A stretch of DNA of 64,000 nt, from assembly GCF_037482405.1 (NCBI RefSeq), contig NZ_JBBHZZ010000004.1, positions 62,001-126,000 on the forward strand, written 5' to 3'. Shown here piece by piece: positions 16,679 to 24,071 of the stretch (its first letter is position 1; every line of letters begins with the position of its first letter). A program made the translations under genes and the position numbers. This stretch comes from Pseudokineococcus marinus (GTDB lineage Bacteria; Actinomycetota; Actinomycetes; Actinomycetales; Quadrisphaeraceae). Below the pieces are notes generated by a model that was not told the DNA's origin, did no database searches, and was given only the letters and a program-made list of their open reading frames with translations.

Positions 16679-17271
16679 CGCCCGGGCCGGTCGAACGAGC
16701 GGCCTCCGGACGCCGACAGGACCGTCCCTCGAGGCGTCTGCGCTGATCGCCCCAGCGCCTCCCGGACCGCAGAGCGCCGAGCCAGCGCCGCGCACGAGCG
16801 GGCGGGGCCGCGCACGCGGAGAGCACGTCAGGCCGGCGCCCGGACCCCAGCGCTCCCCGACCGCAGAGCGCCGAGCCAGTGCCGGAGCGCGCGCGACCCC
16901 GGCCGCGGACACGGCCGGAGCGGCGGCCTCGTCCGCGGACGGAACCGTGCGCGCGCAGAGCACGTCAGGCCGACGCCCGGAAGCCAGCGCCCCCGGACCG
17001 CAGAGCGCCGAGCCAGCGCCGGCGCACGAGCGGGCGGGGCCGCGCACGCGGAGAGCACGTCAGACCGACGCCCGGAAGCCAGCGCCCCCGGACCGCAGAG
17101 CGCCGAGCCAGCGCCGGTGCACGAGCGGGCGGGGCCGCGCACGCGGAGAGCACGTCAGGCCGGCGCCCGGACCGCAGCACTTCCCCGACCGCAGAGCGCC
17201 GAGCCAGTGCCGGAGCGGGCGCGGCCCCGTCCGCGGACCCGGCCTGAGGCGGCCGGAGGCGACCGCCCGGC
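16679..17271. other. Long intergenic region holding a tandem repeat array
   Basis: 593 bp without a supportable gene. The open frames here run through the repeats and break phase between units. See the repeat entry for 16752-17250. The STAS gene ends at its right edge and the degenerate GGDEF-EAL gene ends at its left. Confidence 0.8.
16752..17250. repeat. Array of five ~95-bp tandem repeats
   Basis: ACCGCAGAGCGCCGAGCCAG occurs five times, preceded by G each time, with units starting at 16765, 16859, 16996, 17091 and 17187 (periods 94, 137, 95, 96). A second block, AGAGCACGTCAGRCCGRCGC, recurs in units 1-4. Units 1, 3 and 4 are one type, with GCGGGCGGGGCCGCGCACGC in the middle, including the dyad CCGCG-CA-CGCGG. 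Units 2 and 5 are a second type (CCAGTGCCGGAGCG, then CCGCGGAC); unit 2 is longer and unit 5 is cut short. Periods that are not multiples of three argue against a coding repeat. Confidence 0.9.
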
Positions 17272-17613
17272 TCAGGCCTCGACGTCGAAGAAGTCGGTCA
17301 TCGCCGTGACCTCGAGCATCTGCACGACGGGCCGCGAGGGGCGCAGCAGGCGGACGCGGGTGCCGCGCTCGCGCGCGGCGACGGCCGCGGTGATGAGGCA
17401 GTGCAGGCCCATCGAGTCGATGAAGGTGACCTCGCGGGCGTCGACGGCCTCGACCCGACGCAGGCCCGCGTCGAGGTCGGGGCCGGCGGTCTCGACGGCG
17501 TGCAGGTCGACCTCGCCGCGCAGGTGCAGCAGCGTCGGGTCGCCCACGTCGAGGACGACGGCTCCCCCGCCGGTGCTCGGCTCGACGGGCGGGAGGTCGT
17601 CGGCAGCGGTCAC
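17272..17613 (-). CDS. STAS domain anti-anti-sigma factor
   Basis: 113 aa, one STAS domain of the SpoIIAA/RsbV type. The phosphorylation loop reads VTFIDSMGLHCLITA, with the Ser of the D-S-x-G motif as the expected target of an RsbW-like kinase. Strands LLHLRGEVDLHAVET and GTRVRLLRPSRPVVQMLEVT fit the family. In its unphosphorylated form it should bind the kinase and free a sigma factor. I chose the GTG at 17613, where the conserved region begins; the frame is open to 17805. It may pair with the kinase at 11795-12337. Confidence 0.85.
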   Translation of the reverse strand: MTAADDLPPVEPSTGGGAVVLDVGDPTLLHLRGEVDLHAVETAGPDLDAGLRRVEAVDAREVTFIDSMGLHCLITAAVAARERGTRVRLLRPSRPVVQMLEVTAMTDFFDVEA

Positions 17614-17909
17614 GGGCCCATCGTCGCCCTCCAGGACCCCTGCGCGCACGACGGACCCCACGGCGTGCCCGGCCGGGGCCCCGTGACGAGCCGATCGGGC
17701 GCGACGGGCCCCGGACGCACGTCGACCCCGGGAGCCGACGGGGGGGACGGCTCGACCGGGGTCGACGGGGTCAAGCCTACGCACCCGTAGGGGGTGCTCG
17801 CGCACCCGACCCGCCGCCGTCGTCCGTACGCTGGGCCCGCGGCGTCACGACCCCGCCGACCGCCCGTCCAGCACCCCGCTCGGGCGGCCGCCCGGCCCCA
17901 GGAGCCCCG

Positions 17910-19436
17910 ATGCCGCCCGACGTCCTCCTCACCGCGTCCGACGCGGGCACGTCGCTGCGGCTCTCGCTGCCCTCCGACCTCTCGGACGCGTCCCTCGTCG
18001 TCGCGACCGTCGTCGCCGTCGTGGACGTCGTGCTGCGCGTCGTCGCGCTCGCCGTCGTCCCGCGCGACCGCCGGCCGTCGTCGGCGATGGCCTGGCTCAT
18101 CCTCATCTTCTTCGTGCCGTCGCTCGGCGTGGTCGCCTACCTCCTCATCGGCAGCCCCAAGCTGCCGCGGGCGCGCCGGGAGAAGCAGGCGAGCATGAAC
18201 CGGCTCATCGAGGAGGCCGCGCGGGGGGCCGACGACGTCGTCGAGGAGCACCCGTGGCCGCCGTGGGTGGAGGGCGTCACGCGCCTCAACCACGCGCTCG
18301 GCGCGATGCCGCTGCTGTCGAGCAACGACGCCCACATCATCCCGGACTACCGCGACCAGCTGCGGGAGCTCGCCGAGGGCGTGGCCAAGGCGCAGCGCTA
18401 CGTCCACGTCGAGTTCTACATCCTGTCCTACGACGACGCGACGGCCCCGGTCTTCGCGGCCCTGGAGGACGCCGTCGCCCGCGGCGTCACCGTGCGGGTG
18501 CTGCTCGACCACATCGGCTCCTGGCGCTACCCGGGCTACAAGCGGGCGGTGCGCGAGCTCGACCGCATCGGCGTGCAGTGGCGCCTCATGCTGCCGGTGC
18601 AGCCGCTCAGGGGGCGCTACCAGCGCCCCGACCTGCGCAACCACCGCAAGCTCGTCGTCGTCGACGGCGAGACGGCGTTCGTCGGGTCGCTCAACCTCAT
18701 CGACCGCACCTACGACAAGCGCGCCACCATCAAGCGCGGCCTGCTGTGGCAGGACCTCCTCGTGCGCCTGCACGGCCCGGTGGTCCACGAGGTCGACGCG
18801 CTGTTCGTCACCGACTGGTACAGCGAGACCGACGAGGTCGTCTCCCAGGCGACCGACCACCTCGCGCCGCCCGACCCCGGCCGCCGGCTGCACTGCCAGG
18901 TGGTCCCGAGCGGCCCGGGGTTCGAGGGGCAGAACAACCTCAAGCTCTTCAACGCGCTGCTCTACGGCGCCTCGCGCCGCGTCTCGATCACGAGCCCGTA
19001 CTTCGTGCCGGACGAGTCGCTGCTCACGGCCGTGACGACGGCGGCCGAGCGGGGCGTGGAGGTCGAGCTCTTCGTCGGGGCGATCGGCGACCAGGTGCTC
19101 GTCTTCCACGCCCAGCGCTCCTACTACGAGGCGCTGCTGCGGGCGGGGGTGCGGATCTGGCTCTACCCGGCGCCGTACGTGCTCCACGCCAAGCACATGT
19201 CCGTCGACGACGACGTCGCCGTCGTCGGCTCGAGCAACATGGACATCCGGTCCTTCGAGCTGGACCTCGAGCTGACGCTGCTCGTCCTCGGGCGCGAGTT
19301 CACCGACGAGCTGCGGCGCGTGGAGGACGACTACCGCTCCCGCAGCACCGAGCTGACGCTGGAGGCGTGGTCCGGCCGCGGCTTCTGGCGCCGGCTGGCC
19401 GACGACCTGGCCCGGCTGACCTCCGCCGTCCAGTGA
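17910..19436 (+). CDS. cls: Cardiolipin synthase (phospholipase D family)
   Basis: 508 aa. Two N-terminal membrane helices (about 29-50 and 59-80) are followed by two phospholipase D domains with HKD motifs: His245-x-Lys247-x4-Asp252 in RNHRKLVVVDGETAFVGSLN, and His426-x-Lys428-x4-Asp433 in LHAKHMSVDDDVAVVGSSN. This is the bacterial Cls layout, condensing two phosphatidylglycerols to cardiolipin at the inner membrane. Many actinobacteria use a different, CDP-alcohol type enzyme, so this gene may be additional. Start ATG at 17910 behind CAGGAG. Confidence 0.93.
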   Translation: MPPDVLLTASDAGTSLRLSLPSDLSDASLVVATVVAVVDVVLRVVALAVVPRDRRPSSAMAWLILIFFVPSLGVVAYLLIGSPKLPRARREKQASMNRLIEEAARGADDVVEEHPWPPWVEGVTRLNHALGAMPLLSSNDAHIIPDYRDQLRELAEGVAKAQRYVHVEFYILSYDDATAPVFAALEDAVARGVTVRVLLDHIGSWRYPGYKRAVRELDRIGVQWRLMLPVQPLRGRYQRPDLRNHRKLVVVDGETAFVGSLNLIDRTYDKRATIKRGLLWQDLLVRLHGPVVHEVDALFVTDWYSETDEVVSQATDHLAPPDPGRRLHCQVVPSGPGFEGQNNLKLFNALLYGASRRVSITSPYFVPDESLLTAVTTAAERGVEVELFVGAIGDQVLVFHAQRSYYEALLRAGVRIWLYPAPYVLHAKHMSVDDDVAVVGSSNMDIRSFELDLELTLLVLGREFTDELRRVEDDYRSRSTELTLEAWSGRGFWRRLADDLARLTSAVQ

Positions 19437-19437
19437 C

Positions 19438-19479
19438 GACGACGCCCGCCGCCCGTCAGCGGGCGGCGGGCGGGTCGTC
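19438..19479. terminator. Bidirectional terminator, 13-bp perfect stem
   Basis: CGCCCGCCGCCCG (19443-19455), loop TCAG, CGGGCGGCGGGCG (19460-19472). After a 2-nt bulge the stem extends with GACGA/TCGTC. It lies between convergent ends at 19436 and 19485. No T-tract. Confidence 0.8.
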
Positions 19480-19484
19480 CGGCG

Positions 19485-19691
19485 TCAGAGGCCGCGGCGG
19501 CGAGCGGCGCGGTCGGTGCCCTCGGACGGCACGAGCACCCACAGCACGACGTAGATGACCAGCTGCGTGCCCGGGAGCAGGAACGAGAGCACGAAGAGCA
19601 GGCGCACCAGGGCCCTGCTGAGGCCGAAGCGGTCGGCGAGGCCGGCGCAGACGCCGGCGACGACGCGGCCGGAGCGGGGGCGGACGAGCAC
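19485..19691 (-). CDS. PspC domain protein
   Basis: 68 aa, a minimal PspC protein: RPRSGRVVAGVCAGLADRFG followed by a single membrane helix (LVRLLFVLSFLLPGTQLVIYVVLW, given here in parts: LLFVLSFLLPGTQLVIYV) and a short basic tail. PspC proteins act in envelope-stress responses, often with PspA, but no psp partner is adjacent. Start GTG at 19691, five bases after GAGGAGG. Confidence 0.9.
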   Translation of the reverse strand: MLVRPRSGRVVAGVCAGLADRFGLSRALVRLLFVLSFLLPGTQLVIYVVLWVLVPSEGTDRAARRRGL

Positions 19692-19768
19692 GGGGACCTC
19701 CTCGGGGGTTCGGGACGGTCGGACGAGCCTGGCAGCGGCGGGCGCCGGACGCCCGCCGGGACCGGGCG

Positions 19769-20755
19769 TCAGCCGGTGGGGGCGGCCGAGGCGGCGACCT
19801 CCGAGAGCGGCACGGCGTCCTCGGGCGCCTCCACGACGACGTCGGCGCCCCAGTCGGAGAAGTCGACGGTGGACGTCGAGGAGACCTGCTGGCCCCCCGA
19901 GCTGGTCTCGACGCTCGTGGCCATGCGCACGGGCAGGCCGTCGGGGCCCACGTAGAGGTCGAAGGGGACGCTCGAGAGGCCGAGCTGCTCGTACTGGCTG
20001 CGCAGCTGCTCGGGGTCGGCGCCCTCCTGCTGCGCCCGCTCGGCGGCCGCCTCGAGGTCGACCGTGCCGGTGTAGCGGGTCGTCGCGGTGCCGTCGACGT
20101 CCTCCGGGCCGACCTCCTCGACGTCGTCCCCCACCTGGTCGAGCAGGCGCAGCTGCTGCGAGGGGTCGGCGCCCCCGAGGGGGCCGCTGGAGGCGCCGAG
20201 CTCCTGCAGGGACGCCTGCACCCACCGGTCGGGCGGCTGGCCGGGCAGCCCGGAGACGTACACCGAGCCGTCGACCTGGCGCAGGTCGAGGGCCACCTCC
20301 CCCTGGCCGGGCAGCTGGGAGGTCAGCCGCACCTCGAGGGTCTGCGCCGCGCTGTCGAACGAGCCCTGGCCCGTGGCCGTGACCACCTGGCCGCCCGCGC
20401 TGGTCCGGGAGGAGAAGTCGAAGGAGCCGCTCCCCGCCTCCTGGCTGGCCGCGAGGGCCTCGGCCACCGCGGCCGCGGCGCCCGAGGACGACGACGACGT
20501 CGAGGACGCCGAGGAGGTCGCCGACGGGCTCGGGGCGGAGGTCGAGGCGGCGCTCCCGCCGTCCGAGGTGCCGCCGTCCGAGGTGCCGCTGCAGCCGGCC
20601 AGCGCGAGCGCCCCGGCCGCGAGCAGGGCCGCGGGCGCGCGCAGGGCCCGGCGGGTGCGCAGCTCCTGACGGGCGCCCGGCTCCTGGTGGCGAGCGGCGG
20701 CGGGCGCGGCGTCGCGGTCGGGGACGGCGTGGGCCGCGCGGGTCGTGCCGGTCAT
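19769..20755 (-). CDS. Secreted lipoprotein, LppX/LprG- or LolA-like fold
   Basis: 328 aa. After a long charged N-terminal region comes a lipoprotein signal with lipobox LALAGC (Cys at about 56), then a Ser/Thr-rich linker. The mature domain has the pattern of LppX_LprAFG proteins: alternating strands such as SFDFSSRTSAGGQVVTATGQ, a DGSVYVSG strand, and PFDLYVGPDGLPVRM near the C-terminus. Such proteins bind lipids or glycolipids outside the membrane. Start ATG at 20755 behind GAGGAGG. The family call is by pattern only. Confidence 0.78.
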   Translation of the reverse strand: MTGTTRAAHAVPDRDAAPAAARHQEPGARQELRTRRALRAPAALLAAGALALAGCSGTSDGGTSDGGSAASTSAPSPSATSSASSTSSSSSGAAAAVAEALAASQEAGSGSFDFSSRTSAGGQVVTATGQGSFDSAAQTLEVRLTSQLPGQGEVALDLRQVDGSVYVSGLPGQPPDRWVQASLQELGASSGPLGGADPSQQLRLLDQVGDDVEEVGPEDVDGTATTRYTGTVDLEAAAERAQQEGADPEQLRSQYEQLGLSSVPFDLYVGPDGLPVRMATSVETSSGGQQVSSTSTVDFSDWGADVVVEAPEDAVPLSEVAASAAPTG

Positions 20756-20838
20756 GTGGGGGCCTCCTCGTGCGGGCGGGCTCCCACCGTCGCACGCCAC
20801 GCCGGGCGGCGCCGGGGGGCGAGCCGTCGGCCGGTGCG

Positions 20839-22406
20839 TCAGCGGGCGGTGGCCCGGCGCACGAAGTCGGAGAGGTCGGCGCTCTGCTGGCGCCGGCTCG
20901 GCTCGTGCACGTACATCATGTGGCCCGCCTCGTAGTACCGGTGCTCGACGAGCTCGCGCTGCGCGGCCGGGACGCGCAGGTGCGCGAGGTCGTCCTCGGC
21001 GCTCGAGAAGGGCGTGGCCCCGTCGTAGCGGCCGAGCGCGACGTGCACGCGCAGGTGCGGGTTCTGGCGCATCGCCCGCGACAGGCGGTCCAGGACGCTG
21101 ACCGAGGCGTTCTCGAACTCCTTGTAGCTCCACGCCTCGTGGACGCCCGGGCCGAAGACGTGGAACGGCGCGGTGTCCTCGACGCCGAGCTCGGCGCGCA
21201 GGAGGTGCTGGTTCGCGGCCGCGTAGGCGCCGAGGAGCGCGTCCACGGCGGGGTCATCCTCGAGGGCCTCCGCCGTGCCGGAGGCGGCGGGCCCGGTGAA
21301 GCGGGAGTCGAGGCGCCCGACGACGAGGCCCTCGTCCCGCAGCAGCTCGGCGAAGAAGCGCAGGTGCTCGACGCGCAGGTCGGCGCGGTCCACGTACGCC
21401 TCCGAGAGGCCGGTCAGCCGGGCCAGCGTCGCCACGGCGTCCGCCCGCTCCTCGGCCGTGAGCCGGGAGCCGCGCGCGAGGACGACGGGGTAGCGCTGCT
21501 CCGCGTACGCCTCGGCCTCGGCGACGACGTCGGCCAGCTCCCGGCCGGGGTGGCGGCCGTGGCGGTGCGCCGTCGCGGCGTAGAAGGGCAGGTAGCGCGG
21601 GTAGGAGCGGTCGTCGCCCGGCGTGGCGAGGAGGACGCCGAAGTTCAGCACCGCCGAGACGAGGACGAGCCCGGACAGGTACATGCCCGCGCCCTGCAGG
21701 TGCTCGGCGAGGGCGGCGGCGCGCGTGGTGCCGTAGGACTCCCCCGCGAGCAGCTTGGGCGAGAGCCACCGCCCCTCCGCGGTCACCCACTGCCGGACGA
21801 CCTCCCCGACGGACTCGACGTCGGCCGTGAAGCCGTGGAAGTCGCCGGCCCGCTCCCCCTCGACGACGCGGGAGCGGCCGGTGGAGACGGGGTCGACGAA
21901 GACGAGGTCGCTCACGGCCAGCAGCGACTCGGGGTTGTCGCGAGGCGCCCCGGCGGCGGCTCCGGCGCCCCCGCGTCGCCGGCGACGACGCGGCGCGGGC
22001 CGAGGAGGCCGAGGTGCAGCCAGACGCTCGAGGAGCCGGGGCCGCCGTTGAAGGCGAAGGTGACGGGCCGCGTGAGCGGGTCGGCGCCGTCGAGCGTGTA
22101 GGCCGTGATCCCGACCTGGGCGCGGGGCCGCCGTCCCTTCCACACGCCGTCCTCGACCCGGTCGCCGGAGAGGACGACGCGGCCCGCGCGCGCGGTGTAG
22201 CGCAGCTCGCCGTCGGGGGTGGCGAGCACGTGGTGGGTCGTCACCAGCTCGTCCTCGACGGGGGCCGCGCCGCTGCCGGCCGCCCCGCCCCTGGCCGCCC
22301 CACCGCTGGCCGCCCCGCCCTCCGCCGACCCGGCGGGGCGTCCGGGGGCGTCCGCGTCGTCGCGGCGCTCGCGGGGGCGGTCGGGCTGGTCGGCGTCGTC
22401 GCTCAC
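20839..22406 (-). pseudogene. S10-like serine carboxypeptidase, split by a frameshift
   Basis: The protein is spread over two frames. The 5' part (22406 to about 21945) encodes ITAYTLDGADPLTRPVTFAF and NGGPGSSSVWLHLGLLGPRR, ending in PPPGRL. The 3' part (about 21940 to 20839) resumes with DNPESLLAVSDLVFVDPVST, then the nucleophile in AGESYGTT, Asp in GRYDGATPF and His in YEAGHMMYVHEP. Total length is 1568 nt, one base short of 523 codons, and one added C near 21941 would restore GRLADNPES. All catalytic residues are intact, so this is a recent mutation or a sequence error. The GTG at 22406 follows TAGCGT by six bases. Confidence 0.85.
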
Positions 22407-22412
22407 GGCGCG

Positions 22413-22418
22413 ACGCTA
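22413..22418 (-). promoter_or_regulatory. -10 hexamer of carboxypeptidase gene (leaderless start)
   Basis: TAGCGT on the minus strand, six bases before the GTG at 22406. TAGCGTCGCGCC plus start codon is identical to the upstream region of the cupin gene (38506). Confidence 0.55.
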
Positions 22419-22473
22419 GCCGCCGCAGCGCCCCGCCCGGGCCCCACGAGAGGGGCTCCGGCCCCGGGACGCC

Positions 22474-22896
22474 TCACGCGGGTCGCAGCTGGTCTGCGCC
22501 GAGCCAGGACTCGACGACCGTGGCCATCTCCCCGTCGCCGAGGGCGTAGACGACGCGGGCCAGCCAGCCCGTCGGGCCCAGCCGCCACTCGGCCACGACG
22601 CCGGCGAAGGGCTCCTCCTGCTCACCGCCCTCCCCCGGGTCGTCGGGCAGCACCCAGCAGTGGCGGTGCGCCCGGCGCAGCTCGGCCGGGTCCGCCGGGT
22701 CCGCCGCGGAGCGGTCGTCGCCGGGCGGCTCGTGCTCCTCGACGGGCGGCGGCGCGGAGGGCCCCGAGGGGACGGCGCGACCCGACCGGTGGGCGCCTCC
22801 GGGGCCCCTGTCCGGCCCGGACCGGCCGAGCAGCGCGCCGCCCGCCGCCGTCCGCGCCACCGGCTCGCCGCGCCGGGGCCCGCGCCCGGCCGTCAT
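22474..22896 (-). CDS. Conserved actinobacterial hypothetical protein
   Basis: About 140 aa from the ATG at 22896 (the frame is open to 22968). The N-terminal 70 residues are low-complexity and rich in Gly, Pro and Arg. The C-terminal half holds what looks conserved: AHRHCWVLPDDPGEGG, then GVVAEWRLGPTGWLARVVYA and VVESWLGADQLRPA. This pattern recalls small actinobacterial proteins of unknown function that end in EEWLPAxxLRP. I cannot assign a role. It lies between two unrelated genes on the same strand. Confidence 0.65.
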   Translation of the reverse strand: MTAGRGPRRGEPVARTAAGGALLGRSGPDRGPGGAHRSGRAVPSGPSAPPPVEEHEPPGDDRSAADPADPAELRRAHRHCWVLPDDPGEGGEQEEPFAGVVAEWRLGPTGWLARVVYALGDGEMATVVESWLGADQLRPA

Positions 22897-22998
22897 CCCG
22901 CCCGCCACGGGTCCATGGTGCCCCGCCGCGAGCCCCCTGTCGAACGGGTGTTCGACCACGGGCCGCACGGTGGGGGCGGGCGGGGACGAGCGGGGCCG

Positions 22999-23997
22999 TC
23001 AGAGGGCGCGCGGCCGGTAGGCCTCGACGAGCCGGTCCATCACGCCGTCCATGTGCGGGTCGACGACCTGGCGCGCGGGGTCCGCGTCGTACCACTCGAC
23101 GACCTCGCGGGCGCCCCGGGCGAAGGGGGTCGTCGCGGCGAAGCCCGGCACGAGGGTCTTGAGGACGGTGTTGTCGAAGACCATCGAGTGCGCCTTGTCG
23201 CCGAGCAGCCCGGCGCCCCAGCCCTCGTCGGCGGCCGCGATCGCGTCCGACGGCACGTGGACGATCCGCGGCTCGACCCCGGCCGCCGCCGCGACGGTCC
23301 GGTAGATCGCGTCCCACGGCAGCGCCTCGTCGGAGGTGATGTGCACGGCCTCGCCCAGCGCGCGCTCGTTCCCCAGCAGCCCGGTGAAGCCCCGGGCGAA
23401 GTCGCGGTGGTGCGTCAGGGTCCACAGCGACGTCCCGTCGCCGTGCACGACGACCTCCTTCCCGCGGCGCATGCGGTCGACGACCGTCCACCCGCCGTCG
23501 AAGGGCAGCAGGGTTTTGTCGTAGGTGTGCGAGGGGCGCACGACCGTCACGGGGAAGCCGTCCTCGCGGTAGGCGGCCGTGAGCAGCTCCTCGCAGGCGA
23601 TCTTGTCGCGGCTGTACTGCCAGAAGGGGTTGCGCAGCGGCGTCGACTCGACGACGGGCACCCGCAGGGGCGGCGTCTGGTACGCCGACGCCGAGCTGAT
23701 GAAGACGTACTGCCCGGTGCGCCCGGTGAAGAGGTCGACGTCGGTGCGCACGTGGTCGGGGGTGAAGGCGACCCAGTCGACGACGACGTCGAACTCCTCG
23801 TCGCCCAGCGCACCCCGCACGGACGCGGGGTCGCGGACGTCCGCCTGCAGCACCCGGGCGCCCTCGGGCAGGGGTCGCGTCGTCGTCGTGCCGCGGTTGA
23901 GGACCGTGAGGTCGATGCCCCGCTCGACCGCGAGGGCCGAGCAGGCCGAGCTGATGATGCCGCTGCCGCCGACGAACAGGACCTTGAGGGCGCTCAT
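22999..23997 (-). CDS. NAD-dependent epimerase/dehydratase
   Basis: 332 aa extended SDR. Cofactor motif VLFVGGSGIISSA (residues 6-18), a variant of GxxGxxG with the last Gly replaced by Ser. The catalytic Tyr-x3-Lys appears as YSRDK in FWQYSRDKIACEELL. VVRPSHTYD and the HHRDFARGF segment are typical of sugar or nucleotide-sugar modifying members. The substrate is not evident. ATG at 23997 lies seven bases after TACGGT. The PQQ-propeller gene ends 74 bp upstream on the same strand. Confidence 0.88.
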   Translation of the reverse strand: MSALKVLFVGGSGIISSACSALAVERGIDLTVLNRGTTTTRPLPEGARVLQADVRDPASVRGALGDEEFDVVVDWVAFTPDHVRTDVDLFTGRTGQYVFISSASAYQTPPLRVPVVESTPLRNPFWQYSRDKIACEELLTAAYREDGFPVTVVRPSHTYDKTLLPFDGGWTVVDRMRRGKEVVVHGDGTSLWTLTHHRDFARGFTGLLGNERALGEAVHITSDEALPWDAIYRTVAAAAGVEPRIVHVPSDAIAAADEGWGAGLLGDKAHSMVFDNTVLKTLVPGFAATTPFARGAREVVEWYDADPARQVVDPHMDGVMDRLVEAYRPRAL

Positions 23998-24004
23998 CTG
24001 CCTC

Positions 24005-24010
24005 ACCGTA
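24005..24010 (-). promoter_or_regulatory. -10 hexamer of epimerase gene (leaderless start)
   Basis: TACGGT on the minus strand, seven bases before the ATG at 23997. Confidence 0.5.
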
Positions 24011-24071
24011 GGCGCGGGGCGTGCTCCCGGCCCGGTGCGGACGCGGCCGCCGGCGACGTGGTCGGCGAGGG

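Noticed and set aside
12436..16746. A 1436-codon plus-strand frame
   Set aside because: It overlaps DUF2254, YihY and the degenerate GGDEF-EAL gene in another frame, and its composition is that of a shadow.
16752..17250. CRISPR array
   Set aside because: Whole units of about 95 bp are repeated, with no unique spacers of constant length, and no cas genes are present.
16828..17309. Several open frames inside the tandem repeat array
   Set aside because: Unit lengths of 94-96 and 137 bp shift phase between copies, so no peptide repeat is maintained.
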